Shown piece after piece: positions 29,475 through 38,755 of a stretch of DNA of 64,000 nucleotides. The notes beneath the pieces were generated by a model that made no database searches, was not told the DNA's origin, and was given only the letters and a program-made list of their open reading frames with translations. Location: the NCBI RefSeq assembly GCF_001189295.1, contig NZ_CP012159.1, positions 558,001 to 622,000 on the forward strand, given 5' to 3'. The stretch is from Chondromyces crocatus (lineage in GTDB: Bacteria > Myxococcota_A > Polyangia > Polyangiales > Polyangiaceae). The position numbers were made by a program, and so were the translations under genes. How positions within the stretch are numbered: position 1 is the first letter of the stretch; every line of letters begins with the position of its first letter.

Positions 29475-29984
29475 TCAGCTCTCGCCGAGCAGCTTGCGCA
29501 CCGACGTCAGCAGCTCCTCTTCCTTGAACGGCTTCACCAGGTAGCCATTGCAGCCGTTCGCGTAGGCCACCTTCACGCTCTGCGGATCGCTGCGCGTGGT
29601 CATGATGATGATGGGCACCGTCTTCGTCGCCTCGAAGGCACGCAGCCAGCGGCACGCCTGGAAGCCATCCATGCCGGGCATGTTCACGTCCATCAGGATG
29701 AGATCGGGGCGCTCGGTGATCGCTTGACGGATCCCCTCACGCCCGTTGCGCGCGAGGACCACGTCGTAGTCGGCAAGCGTCCCTTGCTGCGTCGACAACG
29801 ACGTGAACGAGTCGTCGACGACCAGGATCTTCTTCTTGGAGCGGGTGGACGTCGGCTCGCGCCCGCTGTCCACCCCGCTTCGGCTTCCAGTGCTGGATAC
29901 GGGGCCAGATTTGAGGCCGCTCTCCGGCTCAAGATCCCCGCTGAGGGGGGAGTTCTTTTGCGGCATGTTACGACCATCGCGCAT
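29475..29984 (-). CDS. Response-regulator receiver protein
   Basis: About 169 residues from the ATG at 29984, which has GGGAG six bases upstream. A Ser/Pro-rich N-terminal extension of about 45 residues precedes a single CheY-like receiver domain: ILVVDDS (acidic pocket), phospho-acceptor Asp in LILMDVNMPGMDG, Thr in IIIMTTRSD and Lys in NGYLVKPFKEEEL. There is no output domain, so it probably acts by binding a partner, as CheY or PilH do. No kinase is adjacent. It is 129 bases downstream of miaA on the same strand. Confidence 0.9.
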   Translation of the reverse strand: MRDGRNMPQKNSPLSGDLEPESGLKSGPVSSTGSRSGVDSGREPTSTRSKKKILVVDDSFTSLSTQQGTLADYDVVLARNGREGIRQAITERPDLILMDVNMPGMDGFQACRWLRAFEATKTVPIIIMTTRSDPQSVKVAYANGCNGYLVKPFKEEELLTSVRKLLGES

Positions 29985-30113
29985 GAGTGTCTCCCTTCCG
30001 ACACACGCACTGTGCAGGGTGTCGGCATATGGGACCGTCTGACTCGACCCCCATTGAATTCTACCAGGTACTCCGTACCCCTGGCATGCCTTTCGGCGAA
30101 ACGCCAACCCACA

Positions 30114-31181
30114 TCAACTTCGCAGGTAGGTAACGCCCAGATCGCGTAGCCACGTCCGCTGTCGCCGAACGAACACCCGTGTCGCCCGGACGGCGGCTTC
30201 TTCGAGCGCTTCGGCGGGGAGCTGGCCGTCCACGTGCTCCCGGACTTGCTTGTAACCGACAGACCCCATGGCCCGTGCCCCTCCATACCCTCTTGCAACG
30301 AGCACCCTGACTTCCTCGATCCAGCCGTCGTTCAGGAAGCCCCGTACACGTGCCGCGATGCGGCGATCCAGCTCTTCCCGCTCCCGGTGAACGCCGACCA
30401 GGCGGGCCACGTGGCGGCGCTCCTGAAAGCCGTGCGCCGCGTGCCACACGCTCTGCGGTCGCCCCGTCAGCTCGTAGATCTCCAGCGCGCGACTGACCCT
30501 CACCAGATCGTTCGGCGCGAGCCGCGCCGCGCTCTCTGCGTCGACCTGCGCGAGCTGTGCGTGCAGCGCCTGCCGCCCCGCGTGCGCTGCCAGCGCCTGA
30601 TGCCGGGCGCGGATCTCGGGATCTGCAGGAGGAGCAGGCGAAAGTCCCCACACCAGCGCCTTCACCCACAGGAACGTCCCCCCGCAGACGATCGGGACCC
30701 GCCCGCGCTTGCGGATGTCGGCCAGGGCTTCGCTGGCCAGCGAAGCGAAACGCTGCGCGTCGGCCGGGTCGAGCGGATCGAGCACGTCGATGAGGTGGTG
30801 AGGCGCCCGCGCGCGCTCCTCGGCGCTCGGCTTGCCGGAACCCACATCGAACGCGCGGTAGATCTGCACACTGTCTGCGCTGATCACCTCGCCACCGAAG
30901 CGCTCCGCGAGCCGCACCGCGAGCTCCGTCTTCCCGCTGGCGGTCGGACCCACCACCACGATCAGCTCTTCCTCCGTCGGCGGAGCGAGTGCAGTCCAGT
31001 CGATCGGCGCTTGCGGCTCCGTGTCGTTCGGCGCTTGCGGATCCGTGTCGTTCGGCCCTTGCGGCTCCGCGTCCATCGGCGCTTGCGGCTCCGTGGCCAT
31101 CGACGTGCCCGGTGTCGACTCCGCCCGCGCGTGCGATGCCGTGTCCAGCGGGGTGGGCGCGACTCGTTGCGCCTCGCTCAT
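30114..31181 (-). CDS. miaA: tRNA dimethylallyltransferase
   Basis: About 355 residues. Transfers the dimethylallyl group to N6 of A37 in tRNAs reading UNN codons. Its P-loop is VVVGPTASGKTELAVRLAE; family blocks ISADSVQIYRAFDVGSGKPS and HHLIDVLDP follow, with QRTWLRDLG near the C-terminus. The ATG at 31181 overlaps the mutL stop as ATGA, so translation is coupled. The first 60 residues or so are an extension with three to four copies of a PQAPND/TEP repeat, which typical MiaA (about 300-310 residues) lacks. Alternative starts upstream would run further into mutL and are not needed. Confidence 0.93.
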   Translation of the reverse strand: MSEAQRVAPTPLDTASHARAESTPGTSMATEPQAPMDAEPQGPNDTDPQAPNDTEPQAPIDWTALAPPTEEELIVVVGPTASGKTELAVRLAERFGGEVISADSVQIYRAFDVGSGKPSAEERARAPHHLIDVLDPLDPADAQRFASLASEALADIRKRGRVPIVCGGTFLWVKALVWGLSPAPPADPEIRARHQALAAHAGRQALHAQLAQVDAESAARLAPNDLVRVSRALEIYELTGRPQSVWHAAHGFQERRHVARLVGVHREREELDRRIAARVRGFLNDGWIEEVRVLVARGYGGARAMGSVGYKQVREHVDGQLPAEALEEAAVRATRVFVRRQRTWLRDLGVTYLRS

Positions 31182-33481
31182 CGCCGCCCCACGCGGTGCT
31201 CCAGCTCGGGCCACCCCACGCGCATCACCACCGGCCGGCCGTGGGGGCAGTGACCAGCGAAGTCCACCTCGTCGAGCGCGTTGAGCAGCGCCTGTGCCTC
31301 GTCGGGTGCCATGGGATCGCCGGCGCGCACCGAACCGTGACAGGCCATCGTCGCGAGCGAGAGGTCGACCGCGCCAGAAAACGCGCGCTCTCCAGCGTGG
31401 CTCAGCTCGTCGAGAAGATCGCGCGCCAGACGCTCAGGCGCCGCGCGCGAAAGGATCTTCGGCACGGCGTGGATCGCGAGCTGCGCAGGCCCCGCCGGGC
31501 GCATCTCGAGCCCGGTGCGATCGATGTCGTCCTGCGCTTCCTCCACCAGGGCCACCTCGGCGGGCGTGGCTTGCACCAGCACCGGGAAGAGCAGCTTCTG
31601 GGACGCCACCTGCCGCGCCAGGTACGCCTCGCGCAGCCGGTGGAAGGTCACACGCTCGGCTGCGGCGTGCTGGTCGAGGAAGTAGATCCCGTCCGCCCCC
31701 TCGCAGACGAGGAACATCCCGCGCACCTGCGCCGCAAAGCGCAGGTTCCGGAACACCATCGGTCGATCCGCCGCCGTCGCCAGGAGCTGCCCTGCCGTCG
31801 GGTACGCCGTGAGGGGGGCGCTCGTCGACGACGACGCGACCCCGAGGCCTGCGATCGGGAGCTGCGTGGGCGCAGGCGTGGCCGCCCTCGGCTCCACCCG
31901 CGGGGAGGCACCGGGAGACGTGACCTCGCCGCCGAGGTCCCAAGGATCCGCGGGCGTCGCCGTCGCGCGGTGCTCCGGGTCGGCGTCGGCGCCCACCGAC
32001 GCCTCGCTGCTCGCCAGGGACACCGAAGGCTGCGCGTGCCGTGGCGCCAGGCCTGTCGTCGACGAGGGCGATGGCGTCGCGTCATGGGCGAGCCCGCGCT
32101 GCCCGAAGGGGGCCTCCGCGCCAGGCGCCGCTTGCGCCGACGCGCGCGCGAGCGTGACGCCCTCTTCGCCGCGCCACGCCCCGCCGGCGGGTGTCTCCTC
32201 GACCTCGTGAGCCTCACCCCGTTGCACCTCGGCCAGCCCGTGTGATCCCGGTCGGCGCTCGTCCCGCGCTTCCACCGGGAGAGCGCCGTCGAGCGGCACG
32301 GGCGCGCCCTCGAACGCGCTCGGGAGCGGCATGCTCGCACTCGGCGTCGGAGCGCTCGCGCTCGGTGCATTCGACCAGAGCCACGCCGCGCCCTGGGACT
32401 CTGCAGCAGGCTTCTGCTTCCGATGGCCCCACCCACCGCCGCCAGGGCCGGGCGAAGGCAACCCGAACGCTGCCGCCACCTGCCCGGCGATGATCCGCTG
32501 CAGCGACTCCGCCACCGCGCGCCCCTCGGCGAAGCGCACCTCGGCCTTCTGCGGATGCACGTTCACGTCCACCAGCGTGGCCGGCAAGTCCAGGAACACC
32601 GCGCCCACCGGGTAGCGCCCTGGCTCGAGCACGCTCCCGTAGGCGAGCCCTACCGCGCGCGCCAGCGTGCGATCCCGCACATGGCGACCGTTCACGAAGA
32701 GCCAGAGCCACCCGGCTCCAGCGCGCGCCCGCTCGGGTCGCGACACGAACGCCTCCACCCGCAGCGGCCCCCGCTCCCCCGCGCACGTCGCCAGCTCCTC
32801 GCCGTCGAGCGCCGCCCGCACCCGCTCGGCGCGGCTCCCGGCGCGCAGCCACTCGCGCACCACCCGCCCCTCGCGCGACAGGATCACCGTCACGCCGGGC
32901 TCGCTCAGCGCGGCGGCCTGCACCACCTCGGTCACGTGCGCCGACTCCGTCGCCACCGCGCGCAGGAACTTGCGCCGCGCCGGCACGTTGAAGAACAGAT
33001 CGCGCACCTCGACCACCGTCCCGGCCGCGCACCCGCAAGGCGTCACCTTCGGTGGTCCGCCCCCCTCCAGCCGCACCTCGGTCCCTTCCTGATCCTGCTC
33101 CCGCCGCGTCCGCAGCGAGAAGCGGCTCACCGACGCCACGCTGGGCAACGCCTCGCCGCGGAAGCCGAAGCTCTGGATGGCGTGCAGATCGTCGATGTGG
33201 GTGATCTTGCTCGTCGCGTGCCGCAGCACCGCCAGCGACGCGTCTTCCCGCGCCATGCCCGAGCCGTCGTCCGCGACCCGCGTGAGGATCACCCCCCCGC
33301 CCTCGATGTCCACCCGCACCCGGCGAGCACCGGCGTCCAGCGCGTTCTCGACGAGCTCCTTCACCACGCTCGCCGGCCGCTCCACCACCTCGCCCGCAGC
33401 GATCTGGTTCGCCAGATCGTCGGGCAGGACGGCCACCCGGCGCTCGTCACGCGGCGTGTCGCCCCTCGCCCCGGAACTCAC
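31178..33481 (-). CDS. mutL: DNA mismatch repair protein MutL
   Basis: About 767 residues. Couples MutS mismatch recognition to strand removal. The N-terminal GHKL ATPase shows ANQIAAGEVVERPASVVKEL, ENALDAGA and DDGSGM. A long Pro/Ala/Ser-rich linker follows, then a C-terminal dimerisation domain with FLDQHAAAERVTFHRL, ACHGSVRAG and CPHGRPVVMRV. These resemble the endonuclease motifs of MutH-less bacteria, but in DQHA-x2-E-x4-E the final Glu appears as His. The GTG start at 33481 overlaps the upstream stop (GTGA) with GGAGG just before it; an in-frame start further upstream (33616) would overlap the neighbouring gene. Confidence 0.93.
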   Translation of the reverse strand: MSSGARGDTPRDERRVAVLPDDLANQIAAGEVVERPASVVKELVENALDAGARRVRVDIEGGGVILTRVADDGSGMAREDASLAVLRHATSKITHIDDLHAIQSFGFRGEALPSVASVSRFSLRTRREQDQEGTEVRLEGGGPPKVTPCGCAAGTVVEVRDLFFNVPARRKFLRAVATESAHVTEVVQAAALSEPGVTVILSREGRVVREWLRAGSRAERVRAALDGEELATCAGERGPLRVEAFVSRPERARAGAGWLWLFVNGRHVRDRTLARAVGLAYGSVLEPGRYPVGAVFLDLPATLVDVNVHPQKAEVRFAEGRAVAESLQRIIAGQVAAAFGLPSPGPGGGGWGHRKQKPAAESQGAAWLWSNAPSASAPTPSASMPLPSAFEGAPVPLDGALPVEARDERRPGSHGLAEVQRGEAHEVEETPAGGAWRGEEGVTLARASAQAAPGAEAPFGQRGLAHDATPSPSSTTGLAPRHAQPSVSLASSEASVGADADPEHRATATPADPWDLGGEVTSPGASPRVEPRAATPAPTQLPIAGLGVASSSTSAPLTAYPTAGQLLATAADRPMVFRNLRFAAQVRGMFLVCEGADGIYFLDQHAAAERVTFHRLREAYLARQVASQKLLFPVLVQATPAEVALVEEAQDDIDRTGLEMRPAGPAQLAIHAVPKILSRAAPERLARDLLDELSHAGERAFSGAVDLSLATMACHGSVRAGDPMAPDEAQALLNALDEVDFAGHCPHGRPVVMRVGWPELEHRVGRR

Positions 33482-34185
33482 GGACCCTCCGCCTCGTCCC
33501 TGGACGCGGCCGCCACCATCGCGAACCACTGCCGCGCGCGCGTCGTGCTGAGCGCGGCCGCCATCAACACCATCCCGAGTTCCACCATGATCAGCCGCGT
33601 CCGGTGCGCTCCCCACCAGAACTCCGGGCTGACCAGGCGCTCGCGATCCGGCAGTTCTGGAGGCAAGAGTGCCCCCGCCTGCGCGAACAGCTCGATCCAG
33701 GTCGCGCGCATGTCCCGGCTGAGCACGTAATCGAGCGCAGTGAACGCAATGTTCACGGCGAGCGCCTGCATCACCAGCGCCCGCGAGCCCCGTCTGCCCG
33801 GCAGCGCCATGAACCCGACCACACAGAGCAGCCCGCCCAGCAGCATCCGTCCCACACTCAAGGGAAAGGTCACCTTGGCGTGGTCGGCCATCGCGCGCAC
33901 ATGGGCGGCCTCGTGGACGCGGAGCAGGAGCTGGTACGGGTCTTCCTCCCGCGCCTGCTCGGCCACGGCGTGGACGTCCGGGACCGTCCCTTCTCGCAGG
34001 AATGTCGTCGCGACGCAGCCGGTTGTCAGGTCCTGCAGACCAAAGGTCACGGCGAGCACGAGGGCCATCATCACGTACCAGGGTCTCAGGGATCTGGCGC
34101 GGAGGATGGGCGGGATTGACGAACTCACGGAGGCTGCGCTGCGTGTATCACGTTCTCCCCCATCGAGTAACCTCGGCGTCCTCAA
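33478..34185 (-). CDS. Membrane protein of unknown function, mutL operon
   Basis: 235 residues with three or four hydrophobic segments (YVMMALVLAVTFGLQDLTTGC, GRMLLGGLLCVVGFMALPG, ALVMQALAVNIAFTALDYVL, IMVELGMVLMAAALSTT). A loop after the first contains charged residues (EAAHVRAMADHAKVTFP). I do not recognise the family. Its stop overlaps the mutL start, and mutL overlaps miaA, giving a tightly coupled three-gene unit; the link to repair or tRNA modification may be only co-transcription. Confidence 0.6.
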   Translation of the reverse strand: MRTPRLLDGGERDTRSAASVSSSIPPILRARSLRPWYVMMALVLAVTFGLQDLTTGCVATTFLREGTVPDVHAVAEQAREEDPYQLLLRVHEAAHVRAMADHAKVTFPLSVGRMLLGGLLCVVGFMALPGRRGSRALVMQALAVNIAFTALDYVLSRDMRATWIELFAQAGALLPPELPDRERLVSPEFWWGAHRTRLIMVELGMVLMAAALSTTRARQWFAMVAAASRDEAEGP

Positions 34186-34252
34186 CGGCCGACCCGGGTG
34201 GGCTTTGACCGCTGGACGACGCCTCCTCCGCTCATGGCGCCCTCGGAGATAG

Positions 34253-34265
34253 CTGTACTATACAG
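34253..34265. promoter_or_regulatory. Palindrome upstream of the sigma factor gene
   Basis: CTGTA-CTA-TACAG, a 13-bp perfect inverted repeat 24 bases before the sigma-factor GTG. It overlaps a possible -10 element (TACTAT, 34257-34262). No matching -35 is obvious. It could be an operator or part of an alternative promoter. Confidence 0.35.
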
Positions 34266-34289
34266 AGGACGCAGTCACAGCGAGGTCCA

Positions 34290-35645
34290 GTGGCGAAGAA
34301 CAGCGAGCCGCGAACGATGCAGACCGACGAGCCCGCCGCGCCGACGTCGGGCGCGGAGAACCAGCGAGTCGACGGGACCGAGCCTTCCGCCGTGGTGGCC
34401 GAGGTGATCGTCGAGCCGCCGAACGAGCCTGCCGGGCGCAGCGGGACGGCGCGCCCGAAGGCGACCCGGGCCGCGAAGACCACGAAGCCGACCCGGACCC
34501 CGAGGGCCGCGAAGGGGACGAAGTCCGCAAAGCCCTCCACCGCGCCCAAGCCCACCGCGGAGGTCGTCGACCGAGGCCAGGACGACGACGAGGAGAACGA
34601 CGGCGGCACCGCGCGCGGCGGCGACGGCGAAGACGTCGTCGAGGCCGAGGGCGAGATCGTCGAAGACGGCGGCGAGGAACACGACCACGAAGACGGAGGC
34701 CGCGCCGGGTTCCGTGACGCCGACGTGTTCTCTGCGGCGCGGCGCGCTGGCGCCGAGGCCGAGGACGAGTTCCCCGTCAGCAGCGGCGCCGCGCTCTCGC
34801 GCACCGATCCCCTCCAGGCTTACCTGCGCGAGGTGCAGCGCTATGCGCTGCTCACGCCAACCGAGGAGAAAGAACTCACGGTCAAGTACGCGCAGACCGG
34901 CGATGTGAAAATCGCCGCCCGGCTCGTCACCGCGAACCTCCGCCTCGTGGTGAAGCTCGCGTACGAGTACCGCCGCGCTTACAAGAACATCATGGACCTC
35001 ATCCAGGAGGGGAACATCGGTCTCATGCAGGCCGTGAAGCGCTTCGATCCCTACCGTGGGGTGAAGCTCTCGTCGTACTCGGCCTGGTGGATCCGCGCGT
35101 ACATCCTGCGGTTCATCCTCAACAACTGGCGCCTCGTGAAGCTCGGGACGACCCAGGCGCAGCGCAAGCTCTTCTTCAACCTGAACAAGGAGAAGGCGAA
35201 GCTCACCGCGATGGGCATCGACCCGACGCCGACCGAGATCGCCAAGCGCCTCGACGTGGAGGAGCACGAGGTCATCGACATGGACCGGCGCCTGTCGAGC
35301 GGCGAGTCGTCCCTCGATGCGCCGGCCGGCGACGCCGAGGGCCGCACCATCTCGCGCGTTGAGCTGATCCCCGGCCCCTCGGAGAGCCCGGAGACCTACT
35401 TCGAGACGCAGGAGGTCGGCCACCTCGTCCACCAGCGCCTCGCCGAGTTCCGCAAGACGCTCACCGGCAAGGAGGTGGACATCTTCGAGAAGCGGCTGAC
35501 CGCCGAAGATCCGATGACGCTCCAGGAACTTGGCAACGCCTTCGGCATCTCCCGCGAGCGCGTCCGCCAGCTCGAGGCCCGCCTCACGCAGCGGCTGCGG
35601 GAGTACCTGCGCGAGGAGCTGGGCGACGCGGTCGAGGCGCACTGA
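34290..35645 (+). CDS. rpoH: RpoH-type (sigma-32) RNA polymerase sigma factor
   Basis: 451 residues. Residues about 175-451 are a group-3 sigma-70 factor: PLQAYLREVQRYALLTPTEE (region 1.2/2.1), LRLVVKLAYEYRRAYKNIMDLIQEGNIGLMQAVKRFDPYRG with SSYSAWWIRAYI (2.2-2.4), the RpoH-box-like QRKLFFNLNKEK, and region 4 with LQELGNAFGISRERVRQLEARL. RpoH factors drive heat-shock transcription. The first 170 residues are an unusual low-complexity extension (basic, then Glu/Asp-rich), absent from E. coli RpoH (284 residues). It begins at a GTG preceded by GAGG. The exact paralog (RpoH versus a related myxobacterial sigma) is not certain. Confidence 0.88.
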   Translation: MAKNSEPRTMQTDEPAAPTSGAENQRVDGTEPSAVVAEVIVEPPNEPAGRSGTARPKATRAAKTTKPTRTPRAAKGTKSAKPSTAPKPTAEVVDRGQDDDEENDGGTARGGDGEDVVEAEGEIVEDGGEEHDHEDGGRAGFRDADVFSAARRAGAEAEDEFPVSSGAALSRTDPLQAYLREVQRYALLTPTEEKELTVKYAQTGDVKIAARLVTANLRLVVKLAYEYRRAYKNIMDLIQEGNIGLMQAVKRFDPYRGVKLSSYSAWWIRAYILRFILNNWRLVKLGTTQAQRKLFFNLNKEKAKLTAMGIDPTPTEIAKRLDVEEHEVIDMDRRLSSGESSLDAPAGDAEGRTISRVELIPGPSESPETYFETQEVGHLVHQRLAEFRKTLTGKEVDIFEKRLTAEDPMTLQELGNAFGISRERVRQLEARLTQRLREYLREELGDAVEAH

Positions 35646-35648
35646 CCC

Positions 35649-36491
35649 TTGGGCACGGGCACGCTCTATGTGGTGGCCACGCCCATCGGCCACCTCGGTG
35701 ACATCACCCAGCGCGCCGTCGAGGTGCTCCGCACGGCCGATCGCATCCTGGCCGAGGACACCCGCCGGGCGCGCGCGCTGCTTTCCCACCTCGGCATCGG
35801 CGGCAAACCCGTCGATCGGCTCGACGAGCATGCCACCGACGCCGACCTCTCGCGCGCCGCCGGCCACCTCGCCGAGGGAGAGCAGCTCGCCTTCATGACC
35901 GACGCCGGCACCCCGGTGGTCAGCGACCCCGGCAATGCCCTCGTGCGCGTCGCCGCCAGCGCTGGCGCACCGATCGTGGCCATCCCGGGAGCCTCGGCGG
36001 TGATGGCGGCGCTCAGCGTGTCGGGGCTGGTGAACGGAGGCTTCCGTTTCGTGGGGTTCCTCCCGCGCAGCGGCCGTGAGCGCCGCGAGGCGCTGGCGCT
36101 GGTCGCCTCGACGCCGGAGACCGTGGTGCTCTTCGAGTCGCCGCACCGCACCAGCGACACCTTGCGGGACCTCGCCGAGCGCGTCCCTGGCCGGAAGGCG
36201 CTCGTCGCGCGCGAGCTGACCAAGGTCCACGAAGAACTCCTGCGCGGCACGGTGACCGATCTCGCTGCCCTCGACCGGGAGTGGCGCGGCGAGGTCACCC
36301 TGGTACTCGGTCCCGCCGAGGTCGACGCAGCTGGCGAGCGCGCCGCGCTGAGCGACGAGGAGATCGACCGCCGCATCGACCGCGATCTCGCCCTCGGGCG
36401 GCGCCCGCGCGAGATCGCCGACGAGCTGTCCGTGGAGCTCGGCGCCTCACGCCGCGAGATCTACACGCGGGTACTCGCGCGCAAGGGTTGA
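35649..36491 (+). CDS. rsmI: 16S rRNA (cytidine-1402 2'-O)-methyltransferase
   Basis: 280 residues. Methylates the ribose of C1402 in the ribosomal P site using SAM. Signatures are LYVVATPIGHLGDITQRAVEVL, EDTRRARALLSHLGI, FMTDAGTPVVSDPG and AIPGASAVMAAL, in family order. The length is normal. It starts with TTG three bases after the sigma-factor stop, so it is co-transcribed with it. Confidence 0.95.
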   Translation: MGTGTLYVVATPIGHLGDITQRAVEVLRTADRILAEDTRRARALLSHLGIGGKPVDRLDEHATDADLSRAAGHLAEGEQLAFMTDAGTPVVSDPGNALVRVAASAGAPIVAIPGASAVMAALSVSGLVNGGFRFVGFLPRSGRERREALALVASTPETVVLFESPHRTSDTLRDLAERVPGRKALVARELTKVHEELLRGTVTDLAALDREWRGEVTLVLGPAEVDAAGERAALSDEEIDRRIDRDLALGRRPREIADELSVELGASRREIYTRVLARKG

Positions 36492-36637
36492 GGCACCGCA
36501 GCGATCGGAGCCTCTGCCGTACGGCGACACCTCTGCCGCGCAGACCGGCTGCGTGAGATCGACCCGTGGCCTGCCGCGCGAGGGGGATGGCCGCAAGGTC
36601 GAGCGCTGGGCAGCTGGCTGGTGGTAGTTTTTCCTCC

Positions 36638-38746
36638 ATGGATGTCGTCTCCGCCTGCCCCTTCCGAGTCGCCTCGGTCGTGTGGCGATCGAGGCCGCAC
36701 ACCTGGGCATTCACCCTGATCGTCAAGGCGACCTATCGGCTGGAGCCACTGCACTCACCCCTCCATGAGACGCAGGAGGAGCCGACCGACGTGGATCGTC
36801 ACTGGAATGGCGACCCGGCACGAAGCCTCTACATGCCTTCGGACCGCGTCCCCTTCAAACGACGCCCGGAGGTGATGCTGGTCGGCCATGCCTTCGCGCC
36901 TGGAGCGCAGCCGGTTCGATCCCTCCTGGCTCGCCTTCAGGTGGGCGAGGTGAACAAGGCCATCGAGGTCTGGTGTGATCGTGTCTTCATGCAAGACGGC
37001 CGTCTCGTGGAAGGGCCTCGCTTCACGAAGATGCCCCTCGCGTGGGAGCGAGCCATCGGCGGCCCCACGACAACGAACCCCGTGGGCATGCGCCTCGACG
37101 CGATGCCAGACATGTACGGCAGGATCTCGGTGCCGAACCTGCAACCTCCCGGGCGACACCTGAACTGGAAGGGCGAGTCCTTCGAGTCGATCGGGTTCGG
37201 TCCGCTCGCACCGATCTGGCCGGCGCGCGCGAGCGGGATGTCGAAGGAGCTGGCGGCTTGGTGGTCGTCCTGGTGGCCTTCGCAGCCGATCCCCGAGGCC
37301 TTCGAGCGCAAGTTCTTCAACGCGGCTCCTCCCGATCAATGGGTCGAAGAGCTGCATGCGAACGAGCGCCTCGTCCTGGAGAACCTGCACCCCGCCCACG
37401 CGCGTCTGGTGACCAGCCTCGCCGATGTGAGACCCCTGGCCGCGATTCACCGCGCCGGAGGCGTGAGCGAGAGCCTCGCACTCCACGCGGACACCCTCTG
37501 GATCGACAGCGATCGTGGGCTGGCCACGCTCACCTGGCGAGGCACCGCGGCGCTCAGTCACCCGCGCGAGCCAGGGCGAGCGGTCGTGTGGACCGAAGAC
37601 CTGCTCGCAGGCATCAAGGAACGCCAAGGTGCCGCCGCTGGACACGGCGACGACGCCAGGCAGTCGGAGACGGTGGATGCGGCGAGCGACGACAGCGACG
37701 CCACCCAGACGCTGGTGCGAGGGACGGCGTCGCCCGCCATGACGGCCGTTCCTTCCGCCCAGCCCATCCGACGCGCCAAGCAGACGCTCGATCTCTCGGG
37801 AGAAGTGAAGGCGGCAGCTGCGCTCCCTTTCGGAGAGAGCACGTCACGCCATCTCGCTCCACCTCCACCCCCCGTCGAAACCGAGCCGTCGTTCGCACCA
37901 AGCACTCGGCCCCCCTCAAGGTCGGTGACGCAAACCCAGAGTGCTTCCCTCGAAGCCGCGCCGAGCGATGTACTTCCCTTCCGGAGCCCTCCCGGCCCAC
38001 CCCCCCTGGGGAGCACGCCCATCCTCGCGGACGTCACGCCGCCCTCTGCGCCACCGTCCGACCTGCCCACGCCAGCGCCGCCACCTCCTCCCCCCTTCCG
38101 GCTTCTTCCAGACGAGCCGCCACCTCCTCCCCTCGCCAGACTTCTTCCCGACGAACGGCCGCCCTCTCTCGACCTCCTCGTCGCGCCCGACGCCCCCATT
38201 GCTGCGTTCGACGCCCCCGTCGCCACGCCCCAGGCCGAACCGGTACCCCCTCTCGCTCCCCCACCTCCACGCAAGCTCGACGTGCCGCCCTCCACCCCAG
38301 GCACCAGCGCCGAGCCGCTCCCCCTCGACGCGTACCCGATCGAGCGCTGCGCTCGCATCGCTGCCCGGCGGGCGCTCCGCCCACCCGACCAGAGCGCGAT
38401 CCTCCAGGCCGAGTCCTTGTCCGAGAACACGTGGGAGGCCCTCCATGGACACTGGCTCCAGCAGCTGGAGGTCGCCCCTCAGCGCCGGCGGAAGACGCTG
38501 CTCTCGGCCTACGACAGCGCGTACGTCGCGCAGCTCGAAGCCGAACGAGGGCCCATCACCGTCGAGGAACACGCCCAGCTCGCGGTGGCGGCGGAGCGGG
38601 GCGACACCGCACGCGCCCTCCAGGAGCTCGGGCTGCCCCTCGAGGTCTTGATGCGGCTCCGCCGCGTGTGGATCGCGAAGATTGCCGCCGATCAGGCGCT
38701 CGGCGTTCGGGTCCGGCGCGCGATCAACGCCGAACGCGACCGCTGA
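36638..38746 (+). CDS. Large DUF2169 protein of the T6SS island
   Basis: About 702 residues. Residues 1-300 or so form a DUF2169 domain (SVVWRSRPHTWAFTLIVKATYRL, PSDRVPFKRRPEVMLVGHAFAP, AWERAIGGP, NPVGMR), the family found beside VgrG/PAAR-like genes and proposed to adapt effectors to the T6SS tip. Residues about 310-590 are very Pro-rich and disordered. The last 130 are helical (RCARIAARRALRPPDQSAILQAE..., ISLPLEVLMRLRRVW-like) and contain no known toxin motif. The ATG at 36638 lacks a clear Shine-Dalgarno. Convergent with the minus-strand VgrG module, so it has its own promoter. Confidence 0.78.
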   Translation: MDVVSACPFRVASVVWRSRPHTWAFTLIVKATYRLEPLHSPLHETQEEPTDVDRHWNGDPARSLYMPSDRVPFKRRPEVMLVGHAFAPGAQPVRSLLARLQVGEVNKAIEVWCDRVFMQDGRLVEGPRFTKMPLAWERAIGGPTTTNPVGMRLDAMPDMYGRISVPNLQPPGRHLNWKGESFESIGFGPLAPIWPARASGMSKELAAWWSSWWPSQPIPEAFERKFFNAAPPDQWVEELHANERLVLENLHPAHARLVTSLADVRPLAAIHRAGGVSESLALHADTLWIDSDRGLATLTWRGTAALSHPREPGRAVVWTEDLLAGIKERQGAAAGHGDDARQSETVDAASDDSDATQTLVRGTASPAMTAVPSAQPIRRAKQTLDLSGEVKAAAALPFGESTSRHLAPPPPPVETEPSFAPSTRPPSRSVTQTQSASLEAAPSDVLPFRSPPGPPPLGSTPILADVTPPSAPPSDLPTPAPPPPPPFRLLPDEPPPPPLARLLPDERPPSLDLLVAPDAPIAAFDAPVATPQAEPVPPLAPPPPRKLDVPPSTPGTSAEPLPLDAYPIERCARIAARRALRPPDQSAILQAESLSENTWEALHGHWLQQLEVAPQRRRKTLLSAYDSAYVAQLEAERGPITVEEHAQLAVAAERGDTARALQELGLPLEVLMRLRRVWIAKIAADQALGVRVRRAINAERDR

Positions 38747-38755
38747 CGACTCGCC

